This document shows, in pieces, positions 16,757 through 25,673 of a stretch of 34,063 nucleotides of DNA (its first letter is position 1; each line of letters starts with the position of its first letter). Both the position numbers and the translations under genes were made by a program. The DNA comes from an uncultured Bacteroidaceae bacterium (GTDB lineage: Bacteria; Bacteroidota; Bacteroidia; Bacteroidales; Bacteroidaceae). Below the pieces are notes generated by a model, which did not search any database, was not told the DNA's origin, and saw only the letters and a program-made list of their open reading frames with translations. The DNA lies in the NCBI GenBank assembly GCA_905234125.1, contig CAJOGQ010000020.1, positions 1 to 34,063 of the forward strand, given 5' to 3'.

Positions 16757-18235
16757 TTACAGGATCGTCTTGACTGCTTCAAACATGCCCTTCTCCTGAA
16801 TGAGGTCGAGGTCTTTCTTCACAAGGGCTGTGAGGCCAGGAACGGTCTTGTTGAGATCCTCGTGCCAGATGTTCTCTGCGGCAAGAACGCCCTCTGCCAC
16901 CTTCTGCGTGTCGCCTGTAGCCCAGAGGTCTTTGAGCAACTGCATGATTTCAGGTGCATCGTTAGGCTCGATGGGAGCGCCGTCGGCACGGGTGCCACCC
17001 TTGTAATAAGTGATGATGGCAGCGAGTCCGAAGACGAGACCCTGTGGAAGTTCGCCTTTACGCTGGAGATACACCTTCACGCCTGGCAGGTCGCGCGTCT
17101 CGTACTTGGGGAAAGAGTTGAGCATGATGCTCGTCACCTGATGGTCAACGTATGGGTTGTTGAAACGCTCCAGCACGTCGGAAGCGAACTGCTTCAGCTC
17201 GTCCATCGGGAGGTTGAGGGTCTGCATGAGTTCGTCGAACTGCACCTTGTGGATGTACTTGCCCACCACCTCATCGTTGCAGGCATCGCGCACGATGTTG
17301 ATGCCACTGAGGTAAGCCACAGGAGAGAGCACGGTGTGGGGACCATTGAGGAGGGTCACCTTGCGCTCGTGGTAAGGTTTCTCGCTGGGCGCAATGAGGA
17401 CGTTAAGTCCTGCCTTCTCAGCAGGGAACTCAGCCTTGAGGTCGTCGATGTCCATGTTCTCAGGCTTCTCGATAACCCAAAGATGGAAGGCCTCACCCTG
17501 CACGACGAGGTTGTCGGCATAGCAGATCTTCTGCTGAATCTCTGCAATCTCCTTGCGTGGGAAGCCGGGCACGATGCGGTCAACAAGCGTGGCGCACACA
17601 TAATTATATTGAGTGAACCAGTTCTTGAAGGCTTCGTAGTCGGCACCAAAGTCATCCTTCCAAAGCTCGATGTACTGGTAGATGCAATCCTTCAAATGGT
17701 GGCCATTCAGGAAAATCAGCTCACAAGGCATGATGATGAGTCCCTTGTCGGCAGCGCCGTTGAAGGTCTTAAAGCGACGATAGAGCAACTGGGTGAGCTT
17801 GCCTGGATAGGATGAGGCAGGGGCATCGGCCAACTTGCAGGCTGGATCGAAAGCGATGCCGGCCTCTGTGGTGTTAGAGATGACGAAGCGAATCTCTGGT
17901 TGCTCAGCCAATGCCATGAAGGCCTGGTTCTGGCTGTAGGGATTGAGGGCACGGCTGATGCAGTCGATGCGTGTGAGCGAGTTGACCTTCTCGCCGTTGA
18001 GCCGACCTTGCAGATTGACGTGGTAGAGACAATCCTGGCCATTGAGCCAATCGACCATACCCTTCTCAATGGGCTGAACCACCACAACGGAAGCGTTGAA
18101 GTCGGTCTTCTGATTCATGTTGTACACAATCCAATCGACAAAACAGCGCAGGAAGTTGCCTTCGCCGAACTGGATGATTCTCTCAGGTGCATGGCTCTTC
18201 GGAGCCGTGCGAGCGTTCAATGCTTTGAGTGCCAT
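16757..18235 (-). CDS. uxaB: Tagaturonate reductase (altronate oxidoreductase)
   Basis: It reduces tagaturonate to altronate with NADH in galacturonate breakdown. The 492-residue product belongs to the mannitol dehydrogenase superfamily: an N-terminal Rossmann part begins with IIQFGEGNFLRCFVDW near 20-35, and FVISNTTEAGIAF, LIIMPCELIFLNGHHLKD and VTLLNGPHTVLSPVAYL follow. The last of these is the family's substrate-binding Lys/Asn/His region. Length is normal for UxaB. No other uronate genes are in the window, so it works with distant partners. It starts 61 bp after valS ends. A possible -7 element overlaps the valS stop codon. Confidence 0.95.
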   Translation of the reverse strand: MALKALNARTAPKSHAPERIIQFGEGNFLRCFVDWIVYNMNQKTDFNASVVVVQPIEKGMVDWLNGQDCLYHVNLQGRLNGEKVNSLTRIDCISRALNPYSQNQAFMALAEQPEIRFVISNTTEAGIAFDPACKLADAPASSYPGKLTQLLYRRFKTFNGAADKGLIIMPCELIFLNGHHLKDCIYQYIELWKDDFGADYEAFKNWFTQYNYVCATLVDRIVPGFPRKEIAEIQQKICYADNLVVQGEAFHLWVIEKPENMDIDDLKAEFPAEKAGLNVLIAPSEKPYHERKVTLLNGPHTVLSPVAYLSGINIVRDACNDEVVGKYIHKVQFDELMQTLNLPMDELKQFASDVLERFNNPYVDHQVTSIMLNSFPKYETRDLPGVKVYLQRKGELPQGLVFGLAAIITYYKGGTRADGAPIEPNDAPEIMQLLKDLWATGDTQKVAEGVLAAENIWHEDLNKTVPGLTALVKKDLDLIQEKGMFEAVKTIL

Positions 18236-18291
18236 ATATGACTGAAAATTAATTAATTAGTTATTTACAGTTTTTTCTATTAGAAGAATTG

Positions 18292-18299
18292 CAAACCTA
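18292..18299 (-). promoter_or_regulatory. Possible -7 element for uxaB
   Basis: TAGGTTTG on the minus strand fits TAnnTTTG and overlaps the valS TAG. No TTTG is found at the right distance upstream, so this may be chance. It would give a leader of about 50 bases. Confidence 0.3.
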
Positions 18300-21050
18300 T
18301 TTTTTAAGTTTTGCGATGCTCTCTGTGAGTGTGGCAATCTTGGTCTCGGCATCGCTCTGCTTCTTGCGTTCCAATTCCACCACATGAGCAGGGGCGTTGG
18401 CCACGAAGCGTTCGTTGCTGAGTTTCTTCTTCACACCCATCAGGAAGCCCTGCAGATGCTTCAGTTCTGCCTCCATCTTCTGGATTTCAGCCTCTGTGTC
18501 GATGAGGTTGCCAAGCTGAACGGCATACTCGGTGGTGCCCAACATGAAGGCAGAGGTGCCGTCGCTCTTGGCCTGCACATAGAGGATGTCGGAGAGGGAT
18601 GCCATCTTCTTGATAATAGCTCCCATAGCAGGACACTTGGTCACATTCTTGTCATCAGGAGAACCGATAACCACTTCGAGCACCAAAGGCTCGCGTGGAG
18701 AGATGTTCTTGCTCTGACGAACGGCACGCACACCAGAGATGACCTGCTTGGCCTCTTCATATTGTGCCATCAACTGCTTGTCGGCCTCCGTGGGCGCATC
18801 GAGGATGAGGGTGTCAACCATGATGCTCTCACCGTCCTTACGCTCTGCGATGTGCTGGTAGAGCTCTTCTGTGATGAACGGCATGAAGGGGTGGATAATC
18901 TTCATCAACTGCTCGAAGAAGTTGAGCGTAGCCTTGAAGGTATCAGCATCAACAGGCGCCTGATAAGCTGGCTTGATCATTTCGAGATACCAACCAGAGA
19001 ACTCATCAGTAAAGAGCTTGAAGACAGCCATGAGGGCTTCGTTGAGACGATACTTCGAGTAAAGGTCGTTAATCTCGACGAGCGCCGTCTTGATGGTAGC
19101 CTCCATCCAAGCGATGGTCTTCTTGTTCTCCTCAGGCTGTGCCAACGAATCGGACACTTCCCAACCCTTCACAAGACGGAATGCGTTCCAAATCTTGTTG
19201 CAAAAAGCAGCACCTTGCTGACAGAGTTGCTCGTCGAAGAGGATGTCGTTGCCAGCAGGAGCAGACAGGAGCATGCCCATACGCACACCATCGGCACCAT
19301 ACTTGTCGATAAGGCCAATGGGGTCGGGAGAGTTACCCAACGACTTGGACATCTTGCGACCTAACTTGTCACGCACAATACCCGTGAAATAGACACTGCG
19401 GAACGGCACGTCCTTCAGATATTCCTCACCAGCGATGATCATACGAGCCACCCAGAAGAAGATGATATCAGGACCTGTCACCAGAACAGATGTGGGATAG
19501 TAGTAGTTAATTTCCTCATTGCCAGGATGGTTGATGCCATCAAAGAGGGAGATAGGCCAGAGCCATGAAGAGAACCAGGTGTCGAGGGCATCTTCGTCGT
19601 GACGCAGTTGGTCGATGGTGATGTTCTCGTATCCAGGAATCTTCTTGGCCTCTTCAAGTGCCTCCTCAGCTGTGAGCGCCACCACATACTTCTCCTCCTC
19701 GTCCTCAGCTGTAGGCAGGAAGTAGGCAGGAATGCGGTGTCCCCACCAAAGCTGTCGGCTGATACACCAATCCTGAATGTTCTCCATCCAGTTGCGATAG
19801 GTGTTGACGTATTTGGTGGGATAGAACTTGATGTCGCCATTGAGCACAGGAGGCAGGGCGATGTCGGCAAAGTGCTTCATCGAGAGGAACCACTGCTTGC
19901 AGAGACGAGGCTCAACCGCTGTGTCCTGATTGCGCTCTGAATAGCCCACCTTGTTGTCGTAGTCCTCAATCTTCTCCATGAGACCCGCATTCTTGAGGTC
20001 GATGGCAATCTGCTTGCGCACCTCCATACGATCCATGCCCACATAGAGTCCAGCTTCCTCAGAAAGCGTTCCATCAGGATTAAAGATGTCGATGGTTTCG
20101 AGGTTGTGCGCCTTACCCAAAGCATAGTCGTTCACGTCGTGGGCAGGAGTGACCTTCAGACAGCCCGTACCAAACTCGATGTCCACGTAGCGGTCTTCAA
20201 TCACAGGAATGACACGATTCACCAAAGGCACTATCACCTTGTGACCATGCAGCCACTGGTTCTTGGGGTCTTTGGGGTTGATGCACATGGCCGTATCGCC
20301 CATAATAGTCTCAGGACGGGTCGTGGCAACCACAGCATAGTAGCCCTTGGCATCCTTGTGGATGATGTTACCTTCCTTCTCCAAAGTGTCGATGGAGACC
20401 TTACCTCCTAAAGACTGAAGGTTTTCAGGGTCAGCCACATAATACTTCAGATGGAAAAGATGGCTCTTCTCATCACGATAAATCACCTCCTCAGTAGAAA
20501 GCACGGTCTGCGCCTTCGGATCCCAGTTGACCATGCGGAGACCACGATAGATGAGTCCCTTCTTGTAGAGGTCAACGAAGACCTTGAGCACACTTTCGCT
20601 ACGCTTCTCGTCCATCGTGAAGGCGGTGCGATCCCAATCGCAGGATGCACCCAAACGGCGCAACTGCTTGAGAATGATGCCTCCATGTTCGTCAGTCCAA
20701 GCCCAAGCATGCTTCAAGAACTCCTCACGAGTGAGGTCACGCTTCTTGATGCCCTGTTCGGCCAGTCGATTCACCACCTTTGCCTCTGTGGCAATGGATG
20801 CATGGTCTGTGCCAGGCACCCAACAAGCGTTCTTACCGTCGATGCGAGCCTTGCGAATCAGGATGTCCTGAATGGTGTTGTTGAGCATGTGACCCATGTG
20901 AAGCACACCCGTCACGTTGGGGGGCGGAATCACAATCGTGTAAGGTTCACGACTATCGGGTTTACTGGCAAAGAGTTTGTGGTCAAGCCAATACTGGTAC
21001 CACTTACCTTCCACATCGGAAGGATTATAATTTTTTGCTAATTCCATCAT
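18297..21050 (-). CDS. valS: Valine-tRNA ligase
   Basis: It charges tRNA-Val in translation and edits misactivated threonine. The 917-residue class I synthetase has the HIGH signature as HMGH at 51-54 and KMSKS at 566-570. The inserted CP1 editing domain ([13 protein letters not shown] region) lies between them. An anticodon-binding helical domain follows, and a C-terminal coiled coil ([21 protein letters not shown] onward) is typical of ValRS. The ATG at 21050 and the next codon, also ATG, are equally possible. lolC/E lies 58 bp upstream, with an AT-rich repeat between, so the two are likely cotranscribed. Confidence 0.98.
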   Translation of the reverse strand: MMELAKNYNPSDVEGKWYQYWLDHKLFASKPDSREPYTIVIPPPNVTGVLHMGHMLNNTIQDILIRKARIDGKNACWVPGTDHASIATEAKVVNRLAEQGIKKRDLTREEFLKHAWAWTDEHGGIILKQLRRLGASCDWDRTAFTMDEKRSESVLKVFVDLYKKGLIYRGLRMVNWDPKAQTVLSTEEVIYRDEKSHLFHLKYYVADPENLQSLGGKVSIDTLEKEGNIIHKDAKGYYAVVATTRPETIMGDTAMCINPKDPKNQWLHGHKVIVPLVNRVIPVIEDRYVDIEFGTGCLKVTPAHDVNDYALGKAHNLETIDIFNPDGTLSEEAGLYVGMDRMEVRKQIAIDLKNAGLMEKIEDYDNKVGYSERNQDTAVEPRLCKQWFLSMKHFADIALPPVLNGDIKFYPTKYVNTYRNWMENIQDWCISRQLWWGHRIPAYFLPTAEDEEEKYVVALTAEEALEEAKKIPGYENITIDQLRHDEDALDTWFSSWLWPISLFDGINHPGNEEINYYYPTSVLVTGPDIIFFWVARMIIAGEEYLKDVPFRSVYFTGIVRDKLGRKMSKSLGNSPDPIGLIDKYGADGVRMGMLLSAPAGNDILFDEQLCQQGAAFCNKIWNAFRLVKGWEVSDSLAQPEENKKTIAWMEATIKTALVEINDLYSKYRLNEALMAVFKLFTDEFSGWYLEMIKPAYQAPVDADTFKATLNFFEQLMKIIHPFMPFITEELYQHIAERKDGESIMVDTLILDAPTEADKQLMAQYEEAKQVISGVRAVRQSKNISPREPLVLEVVIGSPDDKNVTKCPAMGAIIKKMASLSDILYVQAKSDGTSAFMLGTTEYAVQLGNLIDTEAEIQKMEAELKHLQGFLMGVKKKLSNERFVANAPAHVVELERKKQSDAETKIATLTESIAKLKK

Positions 21051-21052
21051 GA

Positions 21053-21098
21053 ATATTTACAATTTAGCAATTTACAATTTACTATTTATCAATTTATT
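21053..21098. repeat. AT-rich array of TAAATTG-like units, lolC/E-valS gap
   Basis: On the minus strand the gap reads as degenerate units of 7 or 8 bases around TAAATTG (TAAATAG, TAAATTG, TAAATTGC, TAAATTG). The period is less regular than in the other arrays. It occupies most of the 58 bp between the lolC/E stop and the valS start, in the stop-rich direction. Confidence 0.6.
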
Positions 21099-21108
21099 AT
21101 CTAATTCT

Positions 21109-22356
21109 TTATTCGTAACGAATGGTTTGCGAGGGCTTGCCGATGCTGATGAGATGCGAACTTCCCCAGATGACCAAGGTGGAGACAAGCAACGTGATGG
21201 CGTTGATGGCCAGAATCAGCAACCAGTTGAACTGAATAGGCACGGAGTCGATGTAATAGACCGAAGCGTCGAGCGAAATGAAGTGGAACTGTTGCTGAAG
21301 CCAGCAGAGAAGCAAACCCACGACATTGCCCCAAAGCATCCCCTGCCCTACCAGCATGATGCTGAACTGGATGAAGATGCGTCTGACAGAGACGTTGGTC
21401 GCACCCAAGACTTTCAGCGTTCCAATCATGTTGATGCGTTCGAGCATGATGATGAGCAGTCCGCTGACCACCGTGAAAGCACTAACCAAAATCATCAGCA
21501 CGAGAATCATCAACACATTCATGTCGAGCACAGCCAACCAAGCAAACGTGTGCGACGCAATGTCCTTGATGCTGAACACACCGTAGGTCACACCATTGCG
21601 ATCGGTGCCCTGATGGATGAACTGGAGCTTCTGAGTCAACTCCTCCACCCTATCGAAATCGTTCACCGTCACTTCCAATCCTGACGACATCTCCTCCTCC
21701 CAATTATTCAACTTCCGCACCGTGTAGATGTCAGTAATGACGTAATTCTTGTCATAGTCGTTCATGTTGGTGGCAAATATGCCTGCCACCTTGAATCGAC
21801 GTGCCCGCATCGCTTCCTCACCCATGAAATAGGCAAAAATCTTATCGCCCGTCTTCACACCCAAGTCTCCTGCCACCTTCTGCGAGAGAAGTATCTCGTT
21901 AGAGGCTTTCTTGGCAGAGAACTTTGGCATTTCCCCATCCACAAGGCATCGCTGAAAGAACGAAAGGTCGTAATCCTCCCCCACTCCCTTGAAGGTCAAA
22001 CCCCTGAAGTTCTCCTCGGTCTTCAAGATGCCGATTTTGGTGGCAAAACGCTGAACGCGCTGAATGCCCTTCACCTGCTTCACCTTACGAATGAGCGTGT
22101 CGTTGGTCAGGATGGGCATTATCTCGTAGTTCTGGTCTTGGGTCAGACTCAGCACCTGAATGTGACTGCCAAAGCCAACAACCTTCTCGCTCACCTCATG
22201 CTTGAAGCCCAGTACCACAGCCAGACTCACCAGCATAACCGCCACACCAATGGCTACACCCAACATCGCTATACGAATAGCAGGACGAGAAAATCGTTCC
22301 CCGTCCTCTGCCTTGTCAGCATAAATTCGTTTCGCGATGAAAAGTTCGAAATTCAA
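21109..22356 (-). CDS. LolC/LolE-family ABC transporter permease
   Basis: This inner-membrane permease of the MacB/FtsX type likely releases lipoproteins for the outer membrane (LolC/E family). The 415-residue product has one N-terminal membrane span (AIRIAMLGVAIGVAVMLVSLAVVLGF, about 27-52). A large periplasmic domain (about 55-265) follows, then three C-terminal spans, including VLMILVLMILVSAFTVVSGLLIIM near 270-293. The family N-terminus FELFIAKRIY fixes the start region. The only available start there is TTG at 22356; no ATG is in frame before a TGA in the adjoining repeat array. The ATP-binding partner is not in the window. valS is downstream and the aminotransferase is 41 bp upstream. 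Confidence 0.92.
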   Translation of the reverse strand: MNFELFIAKRIYADKAEDGERFSRPAIRIAMLGVAIGVAVMLVSLAVVLGFKHEVSEKVVGFGSHIQVLSLTQDQNYEIMPILTNDTLIRKVKQVKGIQRVQRFATKIGILKTEENFRGLTFKGVGEDYDLSFFQRCLVDGEMPKFSAKKASNEILLSQKVAGDLGVKTGDKIFAYFMGEEAMRARRFKVAGIFATNMNDYDKNYVITDIYTVRKLNNWEEEMSSGLEVTVNDFDRVEELTQKLQFIHQGTDRNGVTYGVFSIKDIASHTFAWLAVLDMNVLMILVLMILVSAFTVVSGLLIIMLERINMIGTLKVLGATNVSVRRIFIQFSIMLVGQGMLWGNVVGLLLCWLQQQFHFISLDASVYYIDSVPIQFNWLLILAINAITLLVSTLVIWGSSHLISIGKPSQTIRYE

Positions 22357-22360
22357 TGTT

Positions 22361-22413
22361 AACCTTAATCCTAACCTTAACTGTCAACTCTCAATTATCA
22401 ACTCTCAACTCTA
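22361..22413. repeat. Array of 6- and 7-bp units between aminotransferase and lolC/E
   Basis: On the plus strand three hexamers (AACCTT, AATCCT, AACCTT) are followed by five heptamers (AACTGTC, AACTCTC, AATTATC, AACTCTC, AACTCTA). The heptamer part encodes the last three or four residues and the TGA of the aminotransferase. The hexamer part lies directly before the TTG start of lolC/E. Confidence 0.85.
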
Positions 22414-23600
22414 CCAGGATATGCCTCAAGTGCCTTACGCAAAACAAAGAGCGCCCTCACCAGATCTTCCTTCTTCAGCACGTAGGCGATACGGACTTCG
22501 TTCTTGCCAGCTCCAGGTGTGGTATAGAAACCCGATGCAGGAGCCATCATCACCGTCTCACCCTCATAGTTGAAGTCAGAAAGGCACCATGCACAGAACT
22601 TTTCGCAGTCATCAACAGGCAACTTCGCCACTGTATAGAATGCTCCCATCGGAATCGGCGAATAAACGCCAGGGATGCGATTCAGTCCATCAATCAGACA
22701 CTTACGTCGTTCCACATATTCATCGTAGATGTCACGACTGTACTCCTCTGGCGCATCCAGGCTGGCTTCTGCAGCAATCTGTCCGATGAGTGGAGGAGAA
22801 AGACGAGCCTGACAGAATTTCATCACCGCCTTGCGAATCTCCTCATTCTTCGTGATGAGCGCACCAATGCGGATGCCGCACTCGCTGTAACGCTTCGACA
22901 CAGAGTCAATCAGCACCACATTCTGCTCGATACCTTCGAGGTGGCAGGCAGAGATGTAAGGAGAACCCGTGTAGATGAACTCTCGATACACCTCGTCGGA
23001 GAAGAGATAGAGGTCGTACTTCTTCACGAGGTCACGAATCTGATTCATCTCACGGCGTGTGTAGAGATAGCCTGTGGGGTTGTTGGGATTGCAGATGAGG
23101 ATGGCACGTGTGCGCTCATTGATGAGCTCCTCAAACTTCTCCACCTTTGGCAGGGAGAAACCCTCATCGATAGTGGTGGCAATGGTGCGAATCACGGCAC
23201 CGGCCGAAATGGCGAAGGCCATGTAGTTGGCGTAGGCTGGTTCTGGCACGATGATTTCGTCGCCAGGATTCAAGCATGCCAAAAAGGAGAAAAGCACAGC
23301 CTCACTACCGCCACTGGTGATGATGATGTCATCAGCAGTCAAATGAATGTCGTACTTGGCATAGTAGTTCACCAGCTTCTCGCGATAGCTGCGATAGCCC
23401 TGCGAAGGGCTGTACTCCAGAATCTTTCTGTCAATGTTCTTAATGGCATCAAGCGCCACCTGAGGAGTGGGCAGATCGGGCTGTCCAATGTTCAGATGAT
23501 AGACTTTGATGCCACGCTTCTTAGCGTCTTCAGCAAGAGGAGCCAGTTTGCGGATTGGCGAACTGGGCATCTCTGTTCCTCGTATGGAAATTTTAGGCAT
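22398..23600 (-). CDS. PLP-dependent aminotransferase, class I/II (AspC-like)
   Basis: This is a fold-type I aminotransferase that probably moves amino groups between aspartate or another amino acid and 2-oxoglutarate. Of its 400 residues, NPNNPTGYLY (171-180) and SDEVYREF (201-208) are family motifs. Lys236 in DSVSKRYSECGIRIG is the Schiff-base residue. The true substrate cannot be read from sequence. The last residues (RVES) and the TGA stop come from the heptamer array at 22361-22413, so the C-terminus has probably been changed by the array. The ATG at 23600 has a good -7 element 50 bases upstream. lolC/E and valS lie downstream on the same strand. Confidence 0.92.
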   Translation of the reverse strand: MPKISIRGTEMPSSPIRKLAPLAEDAKKRGIKVYHLNIGQPDLPTPQVALDAIKNIDRKILEYSPSQGYRSYREKLVNYYAKYDIHLTADDIIITSGGSEAVLFSFLACLNPGDEIIVPEPAYANYMAFAISAGAVIRTIATTIDEGFSLPKVEKFEELINERTRAILICNPNNPTGYLYTRREMNQIRDLVKKYDLYLFSDEVYREFIYTGSPYISACHLEGIEQNVVLIDSVSKRYSECGIRIGALITKNEEIRKAVMKFCQARLSPPLIGQIAAEASLDAPEEYSRDIYDEYVERRKCLIDGLNRIPGVYSPIPMGAFYTVAKLPVDDCEKFCAWCLSDFNYEGETVMMAPASGFYTTPGAGKNEVRIAYVLKKEDLVRALFVLRKALEAYPGRVES

Positions 23601-23649
23601 ATCTAATCAGATAAAGTTGTTTACCATTGAAAATATTGCAATATGAGTG

Positions 23650-23657
23650 CAAAGGTA
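23650..23657 (-). promoter_or_regulatory. -7 element of the aminotransferase promoter
   Basis: TACCTTTG on the minus strand, in the context TCGTACCTTTGC also seen before ravA. A TTG lies 16 bases upstream (23674-23676), a weak -33. The start codon is 50 bases downstream, and the promoter probably serves aminotransferase, lolC/E and valS. Confidence 0.6.
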
Positions 23658-23753
23658 CGAATTTCTCATGGCACAACATCCCTATCCGATTAACTTTTTG
23701 CCTTTTCCTCCATGAAAAAAGTAAAATGCAGGAAGAAATAGCGGACATTGAGG

Positions 23754-25673
23754 CTAATCCTTCAACGGCATGGTGAGAATGAAGCGGGCACCATCATGGT
23801 AAGTGTTGTCGTAGTAGAACGTACCACCCTGCACCTCGGCACTACGACGAACAAGGTTGAGTCCAATGCCCAATCCCTCGCTGTAGTAGTCGAGCTTGAA
23901 GAATGGGATGAAGATACGCTCCTCATCTGCTTCAGCGATACCAATACCCGTGTCTGTCACAGTGAAGGTGACGGTATTGTCATCATCCTGACGGCATGAC
24001 AATGTGATGCTTCCCTGCTTGGTGAACTGGTTGGCATTGTCAAGCATCTGCTTCAGCATCTTCGGGAAAGCTTGTTTATGGGCGATGATGGTCAAACTAT
24101 CAAGCACAGAAGTCTCGAAATTCAATTTCACCGTCTCTGGACACTTCAGCTTGATTTTGCTCATGATCTCACGGCAAAGGTCATTACAAGCAAACGGGGT
24201 GTCCTTGGTGATACTTGTCCTGTTCTCGAGGTAACCTGCCGTCAGCATCTTCTCAATGATTTCTTGGATGTTTTCCGAGTTCTCCTGCATCGCATCGAGA
24301 ATCAGTTCCATCTCCTCTTCAGGAATGGATTGGTGGTCATCGCGAATCACCTGCGAGAAGCCGATGATGATGTTCAGAGGAGTACGCACCTGATGGGTGA
24401 CGTCCTGCATGAAGGCAGTCTTCTTCTCCAATGCCACCTGCGCCTGCTCGTTGGCTATCGTCAGCTCGACATTACGCTTCTTGATTTCTTCGTTCATCAT
24501 CCGAATATCGCTGATGTAGCCAGAGATAAACTTCTGCATCTTGCAGAAACTGTTCTGCAACAGTCCCACAGCATCAATACGGTCACTCGGCTCCATGTGG
24601 TCGTCGAAGTTTCCAGCTGCGATGTGACGCGCCTGACGTGCCAGTTGATTGACGGGCACAAGGGCACTCTTGACGATCTGTCTGCACAAGATGAGCAAGA
24701 GTAACAGTCCGACGATGATGATACCCATCACAATGTAGAACAGACGGTTATAGCCTTTGAATATTTCACTTTCCGGATAGACGATGGCAATACTCCAACC
24801 CGTCTGGGGCAAGTGGCGATAGAACACATAACAGTATTCACCATCGTGCATCAGCGACATCATGCCAGACTGACCACTCACCATCGCATTTCCCAGTTTA
24901 ATCTGGTCTACATCTTTGTCAGGGTCTGTATCGGAGAAAATGGTTTTGTAAACCAATTTCGTTGAGTCAGGATGGATAAAGTAGTTGCCTTCCTTGCCCA
25001 GCATGAAGCAGTAGGAGCGTTCCGATGGACGTGTCTCATTCATGGTTCGAGACAACCACTTCAAGGAGAGGTCGGTGGAAACAACACCGATAAATTGCCC
25101 ATCATCATTGAGAATCGGCTTGCTGTAGGATGTAATCATCTCCTGCACATAGATATCGTCTAAATAGAAGTCGAAGAACGGGTCTATCCAACTCGACTGC
25201 TTTGTACGCTTGGGGATGGTGTACCAATCCATGTCGAAGTAGTTGTATTCCTTGCTTCCCTCCTGCTCCGTCTGGATGGTGTCTGACTCATGACCCGAAT
25301 AGATGGAATAGTATAGACCCTTATCTGGGAAGAAATTGGGCTCGAAAGCGATAGAGCAACCATTGAATCGAGGATTCAGTTCGACAATGCGTCGAGAATA
25401 TTTCACCACAGAGTCTGGATCCTGATGGGTACGCACCAACCACTCTGTATTGGTGGTGGCGATTTCTACCTCTGTGAGGATTTCCGTCATACGAAGGGTC
25501 GTATTATCGAGCACCTTGGTGGCACGTTGCAAGGCATCATCACGCACATAATTACGCGATCTGATATACATGAAGCCAAGCGAAGCCACAAACACCACGA
25601 CCGCAAAGAACAATATCCAGAGACTGAGCCTCAGGGACAGGGAATGTCGTATTTTCGTCAGAGGATTCTTCAT
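23754..25673 (-). CDS. Cache-HAMP sensor histidine kinase
   Basis: This membrane sensor kinase of 639 residues has a first span at about 17-37 and a periplasmic double-Cache-like ligand domain at about 40-305. A second span lies at about 311-330 and a HAMP region at about 331-385. A coiled coil leads to the dimerisation domain with the phospho-acceptor His427 in THQVRTPLN. The ATPase domain is complete: N box with Asn546 (LDNANQF), DTGIG at 574-578 and GLGIGL at 600-605. It has no receiver domain, and no response regulator lies in the window. Its ATG overlaps the TGA of the upstream paralogue by four bases (ATGA). The ligand is unknown. Confidence 0.95.
   Translation of the reverse strand: MKNPLTKIRHSLSLRLSLWILFFAVVVFVASLGFMYIRSRNYVRDDALQRATKVLDNTTLRMTEILTEVEIATTNTEWLVRTHQDPDSVVKYSRRIVELNPRFNGCSIAFEPNFFPDKGLYYSIYSGHESDTIQTEQEGSKEYNYFDMDWYTIPKRTKQSSWIDPFFDFYLDDIYVQEMITSYSKPILNDDGQFIGVVSTDLSLKWLSRTMNETRPSERSYCFMLGKEGNYFIHPDSTKLVYKTIFSDTDPDKDVDQIKLGNAMVSGQSGMMSLMHDGEYCYVFYRHLPQTGWSIAIVYPESEIFKGYNRLFYIVMGIIIVGLLLLLILCRQIVKSALVPVNQLARQARHIAAGNFDDHMEPSDRIDAVGLLQNSFCKMQKFISGYISDIRMMNEEIKKRNVELTIANEQAQVALEKKTAFMQDVTHQVRTPLNIIIGFSQVIRDDHQSIPEEEMELILDAMQENSENIQEIIEKMLTAGYLENRTSITKDTPFACNDLCREIMSKIKLKCPETVKLNFETSVLDSLTIIAHKQAFPKMLKQMLDNANQFTKQGSITLSCRQDDDNTVTFTVTDTGIGIAEADEERIFIPFFKLDYYSEGLGIGLNLVRRSAEVQGGTFYYDNTYHDGARFILTMPLKD

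Noticed and set aside
18384-19364. Plus-strand open frame of 326 codons opposite valS
   Set aside because: It is a shadow of valS. Similar long shadows occur at 16862-17815 opposite uxaB, 5065-5841 opposite asnA and 6903-7796 opposite lon.
22356-23606. Plus-strand open frame of 416 codons opposite the aminotransferase
   Set aside because: It is fully antisense to a gene with catalytic motifs, and its start overlaps the repeat array. Its composition (His, Arg, Cys rich) is that of a reverse reading.
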